Assembly: GCA_021734135.1 (NCBI GenBank)
Contig: JAIPJO010000003.1
Coordinates: 1 to 34,374 of the forward strand
From: Patescibacteria group bacterium
GTDB lineage: Bacteria; Patescibacteriota; Patescibacteriia; Patescibacteriales; UBA12465
Reading direction: 5' to 3'
Length of the DNA: 34,374 nucleotides
Position 1 is the stretch's first letter. The number at the start of each line of letters is the position of its first letter. This document shows positions 26,177-34,374 of this stretch, one piece after another. Under the pieces are notes generated by a model, which was not told where the DNA came from, searched no databases, and worked only from the letters and a program-made list of their open reading frames with translations. Both the position numbers and the translations under genes were made by a program.

Positions 26177-29092
26177 TTATTTTATTTTTTCTAAACCAAT
26201 ACTTATTGATTTATTATTAATATTAATTTGTTTTTTAATCTCAGTTTCTAAGTCTTTCTCAGCTTTAATAATATTGTCAGCTAAAACTTCTCTTTCTATA
26301 TCTTTTTGATATTTATCTAACACTGCTTTAAATTCAGGCTCTGAGCTAAAATAATAGACAATAACTCTATCTTCTATAGTCAATCCTGAATTCTTTCTTA
26401 GATTATTAATAACTCTAATTAATTCCCTTTTCATTCCTTCTTCAATTAGGTCTGCACTTAATTCAGTATCTAAAACTACTTCAATGTTTTCCTTTTCCTC
26501 ATCTAGTTTAAAATTAACATCTTTAATATTTAACTCATCTTTAATTAAAGCACAGTAATCATTATCTAAAGCTAAATCCTCTTTATATACTACAGTAGCT
26601 TTTTGTAGTGGCTGTCTCACTTTAATCTTTTTCTCATCACGCTTTGCTAAACCTTTTTCTACCACTTCTTTAACTATTTCCATTTTAGAAATAATTTCTT
26701 TATCTATATTTTCACTTTTTGGCCAAGACTCTAAATGTACACTTTTGTTTTCATCCTTAAAATTATAGCCACTAATTTTTTGCCAAAGATTTTCAGCCAT
26801 GAAAGGCATAAAAGGTGCCATTATTAAAGATAGTTTTTCAAAAACCGCTTTTAAAGTACTAAGAGCTTCTAATTTATCTTGTCTGTTTTCCCCTTTTAGT
26901 CTATCTCTAGATCTTCTTAGATACCAAGTAGAAAGATCATCGATAAAGATAGCAATAGGTTTAGAAGCTCTAATTAAATTATATACTTTCATGTTATCTG
27001 CAATTGTTTGAGTTGTTTGTGACAGACGTGAAAGTATCCAATTATCTAAAACATTATTAGTTTCACTTATAGTTTCTTCCTCTTCTTCTCTATACATATC
27101 ATAGAATTTATATACATTCCAAACTAACATGGAAGTTTTACGAAATGATTGTAAAACATCTGCTTCACTAAAGTTAACAGTTTCTGCTTGCATAACTGGA
27201 GAGCTAAGTAAATAATAACGCAGAGCATCAGCACTATATTTATTAATTACTTCCATAGGATCAGGGTAATTTTGTAGTTTTTTAGCCATCTTTTTACCAT
27301 CCTCTGCTAAAACAATACCATTAACAATTACATTTTTAAAAGCAGGGGTTCCCATAATAGCAGTAGATAATACATGTAGGTAATAGAACCAGGCTCTAGT
27401 TTGATCTGCTCCTTCAGCAATAAACTCGGCTGGGAAATTATTCTCAAACTTTTCTTTATTTTCAAAAGGATAATGTTTTTGTGCATAAGGCATAGAACCG
27501 GACTCAAACCAACAGTCAAAAACATCTTCAATGCGTTGCATCTTACCACCACAAACACAGTTAATTTCTATCTTATCTAAAGTATGCTTGTGTAAATCAT
27601 CAATCTTTTCTCCACTAGCTTCTTCTAATTCTTTAACTCCACCAAAAACTTTAGTATTTTCACAGCTATCACATTTCCAAACTGGAAGTACCGCTGCCCA
27701 AAAACGTTGACGAGATATAGACCAATCCCTAGCACCTTCTAACCATTTACCAAACCTTCCTCTTTTAATATGTTCAGGTGACCAATTAATTTCTTTAGCT
27801 TTCTTTAATAAATCTTCTTTTATTTTCTCCACACTAACAAAATAAGAAGAAGTCGCATAATTAATTAATGGAGTATCACAGCGCCAACAATGAGGATAAC
27901 TGTGCTCATATTTTTCCTTAGTAAAAAGTTTATCATGATGAGCTAAATACTTAATTATTTCAATATCAGTAGCCATATGATTCTCTTTTGGTTTAACAGA
28001 CATATTTTGAAAATCTTGCACCTCTTCTTTAAATCTACCACCAATATCAATATGCTGAATAAAAGGTAAATTCTTTTCTTTACCTAAATTAAGATCATCT
28101 TCACCAAAAGCTGGAGCAATATGCACTATTCCAGTTCCCTCTTCAGTATTAACAAAATCAGCGCTATGTACCTTAAAGGCATTTTCCATATTTTCTATAT
28201 CAGCCTTTTCATAATAATAAAAGACGGGTTCATAGCTTAAACCTACTAAATCTTGAGCATATAAAGTCTCTTCAATTTTATAGTCTTTATCTTTAAAAAC
28301 TTCTTCTAATCTTTCTTTAGCTAAAATATAATACTCTTTCTCATGCTCAACTTTAACGTATTCTATATCTTCTCCCACAGCTAAAGCCACATTACCAATT
28401 AAAGTCCAAGGAGTAGTAGTCCAGGCTAGTATAGAAGTCTTATCTTGATCTTTTAATTTAAACTTAGCTATAGCTGATAAATCTTTTATATCTTTATAAC
28501 CTTCAGTAACTTCAGATTGAGACAAAGTAGTTTCACAACGAGGACAAACATGCATAGAACGATAACCTTTATATATTAAATCTTTATCCCATAGAGTTTT
28601 AAATACCCACCAAACTGACTCCATATAATCTAAATCCATAGTCTTGTAACTACTATCCATTTCTGCCCATCTACCTAATTTGTCTATAACCTTCCTCCAT
28701 TCATCTGCATATTTTAAAACCTTAGTCTGACAAGACATATTAAATTCTTCTATTCCATTATCAACAATATCCTTTTTACTCTCTGTGCCCATTTCTTTTT
28801 CCACAATATTTTCAATAGGAAGACCATGACAATCCCAACCCCAACGTCTTTCCACTCTATATCCTTGCATAGTCCAAAATCTAGGCACTACGTCTTTCAT
28901 AACGCTACCAACTATATGACCATAATGAGGTGTACCGGTAGCAAAAGGTGGGCCATCAAAAAATACATAATCACCATTTGGCGCTTCTTTATTTACCGAT
29001 TTTTTAAAAATATTGTTTTTATTCCAAAAATCAAGGACTTCATCCTCAAATTCTACAAATATATTCTTATTTTCTGTACTTTTTTCTGACAT
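26177..29092 (-). CDS. ileS: Isoleucyl-tRNA synthetase, eukaryote/archaeal-like (IleS2-type) form
   Basis: GPPFATGTPHYGHIVGSVMKD, VERRWGWDCHGLPIEN, ADQTRAWFYYLHVLS, DGKKMAKKLQNYPDPMEVINKYSADALRYYL. Confidence 0.95.
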   Translation of the reverse strand: MSEKSTENKNIFVEFEDEVLDFWNKNNIFKKSVNKEAPNGDYVFFDGPPFATGTPHYGHIVGSVMKDVVPRFWTMQGYRVERRWGWDCHGLPIENIVEKEMGTESKKDIVDNGIEEFNMSCQTKVLKYADEWRKVIDKLGRWAEMDSSYKTMDLDYMESVWWVFKTLWDKDLIYKGYRSMHVCPRCETTLSQSEVTEGYKDIKDLSAIAKFKLKDQDKTSILAWTTTPWTLIGNVALAVGEDIEYVKVEHEKEYYILAKERLEEVFKDKDYKIEETLYAQDLVGLSYEPVFYYYEKADIENMENAFKVHSADFVNTEEGTGIVHIAPAFGEDDLNLGKEKNLPFIQHIDIGGRFKEEVQDFQNMSVKPKENHMATDIEIIKYLAHHDKLFTKEKYEHSYPHCWRCDTPLINYATSSYFVSVEKIKEDLLKKAKEINWSPEHIKRGRFGKWLEGARDWSISRQRFWAAVLPVWKCDSCENTKVFGGVKELEEASGEKIDDLHKHTLDKIEINCVCGGKMQRIEDVFDCWFESGSMPYAQKHYPFENKEKFENNFPAEFIAEGADQTRAWFYYLHVLSTAIMGTPAFKNVIVNGIVLAEDGKKMAKKLQNYPDPMEVINKYSADALRYYLLSSPVMQAETVNFSEADVLQSFRKTSMLVWNVYKFYDMYREEEEETISETNNVLDNWILSRLSQTTQTIADNMKVYNLIRASKPIAIFIDDLSTWYLRRSRDRLKGENRQDKLEALSTLKAVFEKLSLIMAPFMPFMAENLWQKISGYNFKDENKSVHLESWPKSENIDKEIISKMEIVKEVVEKGLAKRDEKKIKVRQPLQKATVVYKEDLALDNDYCALIKDELNIKDVNFKLDEEKENIEVVLDTELSADLIEEGMKRELIRVINNLRKNSGLTIEDRVIVYYFSSEPEFKAVLDKYQKDIEREVLADNIIKAEKDLETEIKKQININNKSISIGLEKIK

Positions 29093-29150
29093 ATTTTATA
29101 TAATATTACTTATTTATATACAAAAAAGCTATAAGCTCAGCTGTTTTATT

Positions 29151-29179
29151 ATTATATTTTATATAGAGTAGCAAGTCAA
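29151..29179 (-). promoter_or_regulatory. Predicted promoter for ileS
   Basis: Minus strand TTGACT (29179-29174), 17 nt, TATAAT (29156-29151). Confidence 0.7.
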
Positions 29180-29202
29180 TTTTTTAAAGTAATAATTTAA
29201 AC

Positions 29203-29229
29203 AAAAAAATAGACAAATAATGTCTATTT
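29203..29229 (-). terminator. Intrinsic terminator after ATPase copy B
   Basis: 9-bp stem AAATAGACA (29207-29215) / TGTCTATTT (29221-29229), 5-nt loop, minus-strand U-tract. Confidence 0.75.
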
Positions 29230-29275
29230 ACCAAGAAAAACAAAATAATAAATATATTAAGATAAATAAATAAAA

Positions 29276-30463
29276 TTAATAAAAATTATTTACAGTCATC
29301 ATTTTTACAATTGCGTGTTTATATCTATTTTTAAAAGCTTGATTTAATGATCTTTTTTTATATTTAATTTCAACACCAATTAAACCTTCATTATTTTCTA
29401 AAACCAAATCAATCTCTGACCCCTGTTTACTGCGCCAATAATAACACTTATAATTTTCATCAGAATAACTTAATTGTTTTACAATTTCTGAGATAATAAA
29501 ATTCTCAAAAAGCGCACCCTTGTCTTCACGTAAAGAAAGATTAGAAAAGTTTTCTAAAAGTGCATTTCTTATACCATTATCATAAAAATAAATTTTAGCA
29601 GACTTAGAAATTTCATTTCTTTTATTTTTAGAATATGGATAAAGTCTAAATAAAATATAACTTTGTTCAAATATCTCTATATACCTTCTAATTGTTCTAA
29701 TATCCGCTCCTAGACGAGAAGATAATTCAGAATAATTAATTAAATTTCCAATTTGAGCAGCTAGGACTTTTAATAAATCAGTAGCTAATTTTTTATCTTC
29801 AATTAATTTTAATTCCAATATATCTTTAAAAATGAGGCTATCTACAAAATTTAGTAAATATTTTTTATCATTAGGATTATTAACATTTTGTGGATATTGT
29901 CCATATATTAAAATACTTTCTAATATACTTTCCATATCAAAAAGATAGTTTTTATCTTTCAACTCTTCTTTTAGGGTAACATTTTCTAAAATATTAAAAT
30001 TAAGATCTTGTTCAATATCTTTTTGCACTAAATATTCAGAAAAAGTAAGTGGATGTAGCTTGTAATCTATTTTCCTGCCAGCCAAACTTTCTGAGGTTTT
30101 ATTTTTGATATGAAAAGAAGATGACCCAGTAATTACTAAATCTACATTACTTAATTGATCATATATTATTTTAGCCGCTCTACCAGGATTCGATAATAAA
30201 TGAATTTCATCAATTATTAGCATTTTAGCGTCAGGGCTTATTAAATTCTTATATGATTCTATATCATAAGTTTCTAAAATCTTTCTAACAGGTTCATTAT
30301 CAACTAATAAATAAGTAGCTTTAGGAAATATTTTTTTCACAATAGTTGTTTTACCAACCTGCCTAGAACCAAGTAAAATAAGAATTTGTTTATACTTGGA
30401 AAAGTGTGTTTTTATTTTTTCATCTAAATGTCTATGCATAAAAATATATAACTTTTTTAACAT
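29276..30463 (-). CDS. ATPase with C-terminal DUF4143-like domain (copy B)
   Basis: Walker A LLGSRQVGKTTIVK, Walker B KMLIIDEIHLL, VITGSSSFHIK, C-terminal GSEIDLVLENNEGLIGVEIKYKK. Confidence 0.9.
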   Translation of the reverse strand: MLKKLYIFMHRHLDEKIKTHFSKYKQILILLGSRQVGKTTIVKKIFPKATYLLVDNEPVRKILETYDIESYKNLISPDAKMLIIDEIHLLSNPGRAAKIIYDQLSNVDLVITGSSSFHIKNKTSESLAGRKIDYKLHPLTFSEYLVQKDIEQDLNFNILENVTLKEELKDKNYLFDMESILESILIYGQYPQNVNNPNDKKYLLNFVDSLIFKDILELKLIEDKKLATDLLKVLAAQIGNLINYSELSSRLGADIRTIRRYIEIFEQSYILFRLYPYSKNKRNEISKSAKIYFYDNGIRNALLENFSNLSLREDKGALFENFIISEIVKQLSYSDENYKCYYWRSKQGSEIDLVLENNEGLIGVEIKYKKRSLNQAFKNRYKHAIVKMMTVNNFY

Positions 30464-30466
30464 CTA

Positions 30467-30496
30467 ATGTATAAATAGATATAACTAATTATACAT
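30467..30496. repeat. Inverted repeat in the promoter/leader of ATPase copy B
   Basis: ATGTATAA (30467-30474) N14 TTATACAT (30489-30496). Confidence 0.7.
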
Positions 30497-30516
30497 CCTA
30501 ATTAAAAAATAGTCAA
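30488..30516 (-). promoter_or_regulatory. Predicted promoter for ATPase copy B
   Basis: Minus strand TTGACT (30516-30511), 17 nt, TATAAT (30493-30488). Confidence 0.7.
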
Positions 30517-30544
30517 CATTAACCTTAAATATACTAATATACAA

Positions 30545-31714
30545 CTAAAATAATTGTAAATTTTTAATTTTAGCCAAATCTTTCCAATTTAAAACTTTAA
30601 CTCCTTTTCTACTTATATTCATATCACCTGCATAAAACAAAAATTCACTTTGTTTTTTGTTATCCTGCAATTCTCTCCAAGAAACTAAGTTTTTAAACAA
30701 TTCACTTCTAATAGTGCTACCTGCTTTAATTTCTATTGCTGTTACATCTTGACCATTATCAATTATTAAATCTACTTTATTAGCGTTACTATCTTGCCAA
30801 AAATAAAAATTAGCTAAATTACCTCTATTATAATCATATTTTATAATATCGCTGACAATAAAATTCTCAAAAATATTACCCTTTAGATAATGGTTAGTTA
30901 ACTCATCTTCTTTTCTTATACCCAAAAGATAAGATAATAATCCAGTGTCATAAAAAAATATTTTAGGACTCTTAATTATTCTCTTATTAAAATTCTTGTA
31001 ATATGGTTGCAATTTAAAGATTATATAACTTGTTTCCAAAATACTAATCCAATTTTCAGCAGTATGATATGAAATTCCACTATCTTCAGCTATAGTTTTA
31101 ATATTTAAAACTTGACCACATCTACCAGCTATTAACTTTAAAAACCTTAAAAATGAACTATAACTTGATATATTCTTTATCATCCTAATATCTCTTTCTA
31201 TATAAGTATTTACATATGACTTATAGAAACTACTAGGACGAATACTTTGATCAAATATTCTAGGATAAAAACCTGTAAAAATAGCTTTATTTAAATTAGA
31301 TATATTTTCTTTAGGTAGCTCTTCCATACTTAAAGGTAGTAAAGTTACAATACCAGTTCTACCTGCTAAAGACTGAGAAATACTTTCCATTAACAAATAA
31401 TTATGAGATCCAGTCAATATAAAAGAACCATTCTTTTTAATATTATCAACATGTGTTTGTAAATAAGAAAAAAACTCAGGTACTCGTTGCACCTCATCTA
31501 TTATAACATTCTTATCATACTCCTTTAAAAAACCTCGTGGGTCATCTTTTACCAATTCTCTAATATCTGGATCTTCAAAAGAAACATATTTATAAGTCTT
31601 AAAGATATCTTGAACTAAGGTGGTTTTACCTGACTGCCTTGGACCTAAAATAGTCACAATTGGAAACTCTTTTTTTAATTGTAGTATTTCTTTAGTTATT
31701 TTTCTTGAAATCAT
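30545..31714 (-). CDS. ATPase with C-terminal DUF4143-like domain (copy A)
   Basis: Walker A ILGPRQSGKTTLVQ, Walker B NVIIDEVQRVPEF, FILTGSHNYLLM, C-terminal NKVDLIIDNGQDVTAIEIKAG. Confidence 0.92.
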   Translation of the reverse strand: MISRKITKEILQLKKEFPIVTILGPRQSGKTTLVQDIFKTYKYVSFEDPDIRELVKDDPRGFLKEYDKNVIIDEVQRVPEFFSYLQTHVDNIKKNGSFILTGSHNYLLMESISQSLAGRTGIVTLLPLSMEELPKENISNLNKAIFTGFYPRIFDQSIRPSSFYKSYVNTYIERDIRMIKNISSYSSFLRFLKLIAGRCGQVLNIKTIAEDSGISYHTAENWISILETSYIIFKLQPYYKNFNKRIIKSPKIFFYDTGLLSYLLGIRKEDELTNHYLKGNIFENFIVSDIIKYDYNRGNLANFYFWQDSNANKVDLIIDNGQDVTAIEIKAGSTIRSELFKNLVSWRELQDNKKQSEFLFYAGDMNISRKGVKVLNWKDLAKIKNLQLF

Positions 31715-31733
31715 ATATTTATATTTTACTGAT

Positions 31734-31765
31734 ATTACATAAGTATTATATATTATTTATGTAAT
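31734..31765. repeat. Inverted repeat flanking the -10 of ATPase copy A
   Basis: ATTACATAA (31734-31742) N14 TTATGTAAT (31757-31765). Confidence 0.75.
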
Positions 31766-31773
31766 TTAGTCAA
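31745..31773 (-). promoter_or_regulatory. Predicted promoter for ATPase copy A
   Basis: Minus strand TTGACT (31773-31768), 17 nt, TATAAT (31750-31745). Confidence 0.7.
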
Positions 31774-31830
31774 TGGACTGATGAAATTGCAGAGTAAAAT
31801 AAGAACAACATATAACTTTAAATTTTATTT

Positions 31831-31855
31831 AAAAAAAGAAGCTTATAATAAGCTT
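31831..31855 (-). terminator. Terminator-like hairpin downstream of the possible decayed gene
   Basis: 7-bp stem AAGCTTA (31839-31845) / TAAGCTT (31849-31855); minus strand continues C then T7. Confidence 0.55.
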
Positions 31856-31859
31856 ACTT

Positions 31860-32130
31860 TGTGTCTCAAATATTAAAGTTTAAATTTATCCACACTGTCA
31901 GCAAATTCTTTCATAGTAAAGCTTTAACGATTTTCAATTAAGTTATTAAGATGTACTTTATTATTTTTAATAGCTATTCGAATTTTTAAAATAACTGATT
32001 TAGTTATTTTCTTCCAGTAAATTTAAATATTGCTTTAACTCTTTTTTGTTCTTGAGCTTGTAAAAATTCTTTACAAGTTAACCTTAGTTAAACCTCTTTC
32101 TAAACACTTTTATATTTGTAAAAAAGCTTA
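31860..32130 (-). pseudogene. Possible decayed small gene upstream of the ATPase pair
   Basis: Minus-strand segments KNFYKLKNKKELKQYLNLLEENN and KIRIAIKNNKVHLNNLIENR*SFTMKEFADSVDKFKL* are protein-like but in different frames with interrupting stops; a terminator-like hairpin follows the last stop. Confidence 0.3.
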
Positions 32131-32135
32131 GCACA

Positions 32136-32657
32136 TTAATTGTCAATATGAATTAAAGAAGTTCTAATAGCTTCTTTAGTATATTCTTTTCTGGTTAACC
32201 TGCCTTTAGTCATAATACCCACTAATCCTTGAGCTGAACCAACTTTCATATTGTCAGTATAGCCAGCCTTATAGGCAGCTTCATTCATATCTAGCCCATC
32301 TTCTAGCATTAACTTAGAAACTCTCTCAGGAGCCTCCCAGGCTGAAGATAAGCCTAAGTGATACTCACTACCATCAAAGATAGCACAAGCACAAACATCC
32401 ATATAACCTGACTTAGTATAGGGCACTGTTATTAGTCCTGATTCAATACCAAAACTATAGTCACATTCACTATATGCTTTTCTAGCTCTGTTTTTAGCTC
32501 CAGTGATTGTCTCCTCTAAAGACTTGGGTTGATCACTAACACCTGAAGATACATCTATACTTTCTACTCTAGCGTTTTGCAGGTGTTTGTAATCTAAAAG
32601 CATCTCTTTTAGAGCTTCTATTTTAACTGGATTTTTTGAAGCAATATTTATATTCAT
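32136..32657 (-). CDS. yjjX: Inosine/xanthosine triphosphatase, YjjX/DUF84 family
   Basis: NIASKNPVKIEALKEML, SLEETITGAKNRARKA, FGIESGL, AAYKAGYTDNMKVGSAQGLVGIMTKGRLTR. Confidence 0.87.
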   Translation of the reverse strand: MNINIASKNPVKIEALKEMLLDYKHLQNARVESIDVSSGVSDQPKSLEETITGAKNRARKAYSECDYSFGIESGLITVPYTKSGYMDVCACAIFDGSEYHLGLSSAWEAPERVSKLMLEDGLDMNEAAYKAGYTDNMKVGSAQGLVGIMTKGRLTRKEYTKEAIRTSLIHIDN

Positions 32658-32672
32658 ATTATCTACTAAAAA

Positions 32673-34374
32673 CTATCTACCACAGCACTTCTTATATTTC
32701 TTACCACTGCCACAAGGACAGGGATCATTTCTACCTACCGTTTTACCACCTTCAGTTTTAGGCTTAGATTTTGCCATATTTACCTGACTAGTATTATTAG
32801 CACTTTTCTCGCTCATAACTTTAGCAGGGGCTTGAAAGTTTTTAGCCCTATCAGCCAGTGATGGAGATTTAAACATATTTAAAGCATTGCCTTCAATAGC
32901 AGAAACTGTTTTGTATATTGAATATACTACTTGTTTTCTAATTAAATCTTGTAGTTCATTAAATAACCTAAAAGCTTCTTTTTTGTATTCAACTAAAGGA
33001 TCTCTTTGGCCATACCCTCTAAGACCAATTCCCTGTCTTAGATAAGCAATAGTTTCTAAATGTTCAATCCAAAGATTATCAATAGAGCGAATAAGGATAC
33101 CTTTCTCTACCTCAGCAAAATTTAAGTTTAATTCTTTAAAAGAATCTTTCATTTCTTGATACACCTTTTCAGCTTTAGTCTGTAAATATTTCTTAATTTC
33201 CTTTCTAGCCTCATCTTTAGACTTGTCTTTTAACATTGCCTGTAGTTTTTCTTCTAAATTACCATCCACTTTATACATAGTAACAATAGTTTCAGCAATC
33301 TCTTTAATATTCCAATCTTTTTGTAGTTCTGCGCTGGTATGAAAATCAACTAACATAGCAATTTCATCATTAACCATGTTTAAAATTCTCTCAGATAATT
33401 TATCTTTATCTTCTGCTTTCTCATAGATATATAGAATCTCTTTTCTTCGTTTGTAAATTGTTTCTCTATGTTTGTTAATAACATCATCATACTCCACTAA
33501 GTGCTTTCTCATATCAAAATTATTTCCTTCTACTTTTTTCTGCGCTGATTCTAAAGAATTAGAAATCATAGAATTTTGTATAGGTTGATCTTCTGGTAAT
33601 TTCATTCTAGACATTAAAGACTTCATTCTTTCACCTCCAAAAATACGCATCAAATCATCCTCTGCTGATACATAAAACTGGCTAGAACCTGGATCACCCT
33701 GTCTACCTGAACGTCCTCTAAGTTGATTATCAATACGTCTAGACTCATGTCTTTCTGTACCAATTACATGCACACCTCCTAAATCTTTTACTCTCTCTTG
33801 CTCTTCTTTATTAGGTGGATTACCACCTAAAACAATATCTACACCACGACCAGCCATATTAGTGGCAATAGTAATAGCTCCTGGACGTCCAGCTTGAGAT
33901 ATTATTTGCGCTTCTTTAGCATGGTTTTTAGCGTTTAATAGAGCTGGCTGTAATCCTTCTTTCTCCATTAATGCTACTAAAAACTCATTTTTTTCAATAG
34001 AAATAGTACCAATAAGTATGGGCTGACCTTTTTCATGTCTTTCTTTCACTTCTTTAATCACCGCTTTATATTTCCCCATCTCAGTTCTAAAAATAAGGTC
34101 ATTATAGTCTTTCCTGATCACTGGCTTATGGGTTGGAATTACAATTACCTCAAGTCCATATATCTTAAAGAACTCTTCCTGTTCAGTTTCTGCAGTACCA
34201 GTCATACCTGATAATTTCTCATACATTCTAAAATAATTTTGAAAAGTTACAGTTGCTAAAGTCTGTGATTCCCTTTTCACCTCTAATCCTTCTTTAGCTT
34301 CAATAGCTTGGTGCAAACCTTCACTATAACGTCTACCGGGCATTAAACGACCGGTAAATTCATCAACAATAATA
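32673..34374 (-). CDS. secA: Preprotein translocase SecA, C-terminal part (truncated by window edge)
   Basis: IIVDEFTGRLMPGRRYSEGLHQAIEAKEG continues past the ORF-track start to the window edge; TNMAGRGVDIVLGG; C-terminal CPCGSGKKYKKCC SEC-C motif. Confidence 0.97.
   Translation of the reverse strand, partial: IIVDEFTGRLMPGRRYSEGLHQAIEAKEGLEVKRESQTLATVTFQNYFRMYEKLSGMTGTAETEQEEFFKIYGLEVIVIPTHKPVIRKDYNDLIFRTEMGKYKAVIKEVKERHEKGQPILIGTISIEKNEFLVALMEKEGLQPALLNAKNHAKEAQIISQAGRPGAITIATNMAGRGVDIVLGGNPPNKEEQERVKDLGGVHVIGTERHESRRIDNQLRGRSGRQGDPGSSQFYVSAEDDLMRIFGGERMKSLMSRMKLPEDQPIQNSMISNSLESAQKKVEGNNFDMRKHLVEYDDVINKHRETIYKRRKEILYIYEKAEDKDKLSERILNMVNDEIAMLVDFHTSAELQKDWNIKEIAETIVTMYKVDGNLEEKLQAMLKDKSKDEARKEIKKYLQTKAEKVYQEMKDSFKELNLNFAEVEKGILIRSIDNLWIEHLETIAYLRQGIGLRGYGQRDPLVEYKKEAFRLFNELQDLIRKQVVYSIYKTVSAIEGNALNMFKSPSLADRAKNFQAPAKVMSEKSANNTSQVNMAKSKPKTEGGKTVGRNDPCPCGSGKKYKKCCGR

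Noticed and set aside
26799-29089. Short ORFs at 26799-27011 (+), 27328-27558 (-) and 28826-29089 (+)
   Set aside because: All lie within or antisense to ileS, which is well supported along its full length
29093-29275. T-box riboswitch upstream of ileS
   Set aside because: Predicted leader is only about 50 nt, with no stem I or T-box consensus; the strong hairpin at 29207-29229 is upstream of the ileS promoter and fits the ATPase terminator
1-34374. Recoded UGA (as in Gracilibacteria/Absconditabacteria)
   Set aside because: UGA acts as a stop, for example at 4137-4139, and conserved proteins are complete under the standard bacterial code
1-34374. CRISPR array, tRNA/rRNA genes or insertion sequence
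   Set aside because: No regularly spaced repeats, no cloverleaf or rRNA-like segments and no transposase recognised; intergenic space is very limited

Overview
AT-rich, gene-dense window with the look of a CPR/Patescibacteria-type genome (lineage inferred from gene content and style, not tested). Standard genetic code: TGA is used as a stop. Mostly minus-strand housekeeping and envelope genes: murG (partial), ftsW/rodA, mraY, a MreB paralog, an orphan receiver protein, nucleotide-sugar enzymes, a PfkB kinase, mreBCD with proS, ruvA, a U32 peptidase, a NIF3-like protein, htpX, lemA, ileS, yjjX and secA (partial). Two accessory areas stand out. (1) A plus-strand island (3048-7483) is headed by a protein aligning to GspE/PilB secretion/pilus ATPases but with Walker A, Walker B and His-box motifs degenerated and the zinc-binding cysteines kept. 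It is translationally coupled to a GT2 glycosyltransferase, a DUF2304-like protein and two GT4 enzymes, and has a predicted leaderless promoter. (2) A 29.2-32.1 kb island holds two divergent ATPase/DUF4143 genes whose core promoters both carry inverted repeats with 14-nt spacing and similar arms, next to an apparently decayed gene. Also notable: a ProRS with a compact four-Cys segment where the editing domain usually sits, an IleRS with a KMAKK signature, a secreted subtilisin with FG-GAP-like repeats, and an orphan membrane-protein gene with short tandem duplications at both its start and stop codons. No tRNA, rRNA, CRISPR or transposase genes were recognised. All homology calls are from motif recognition by eye; no database search was run.
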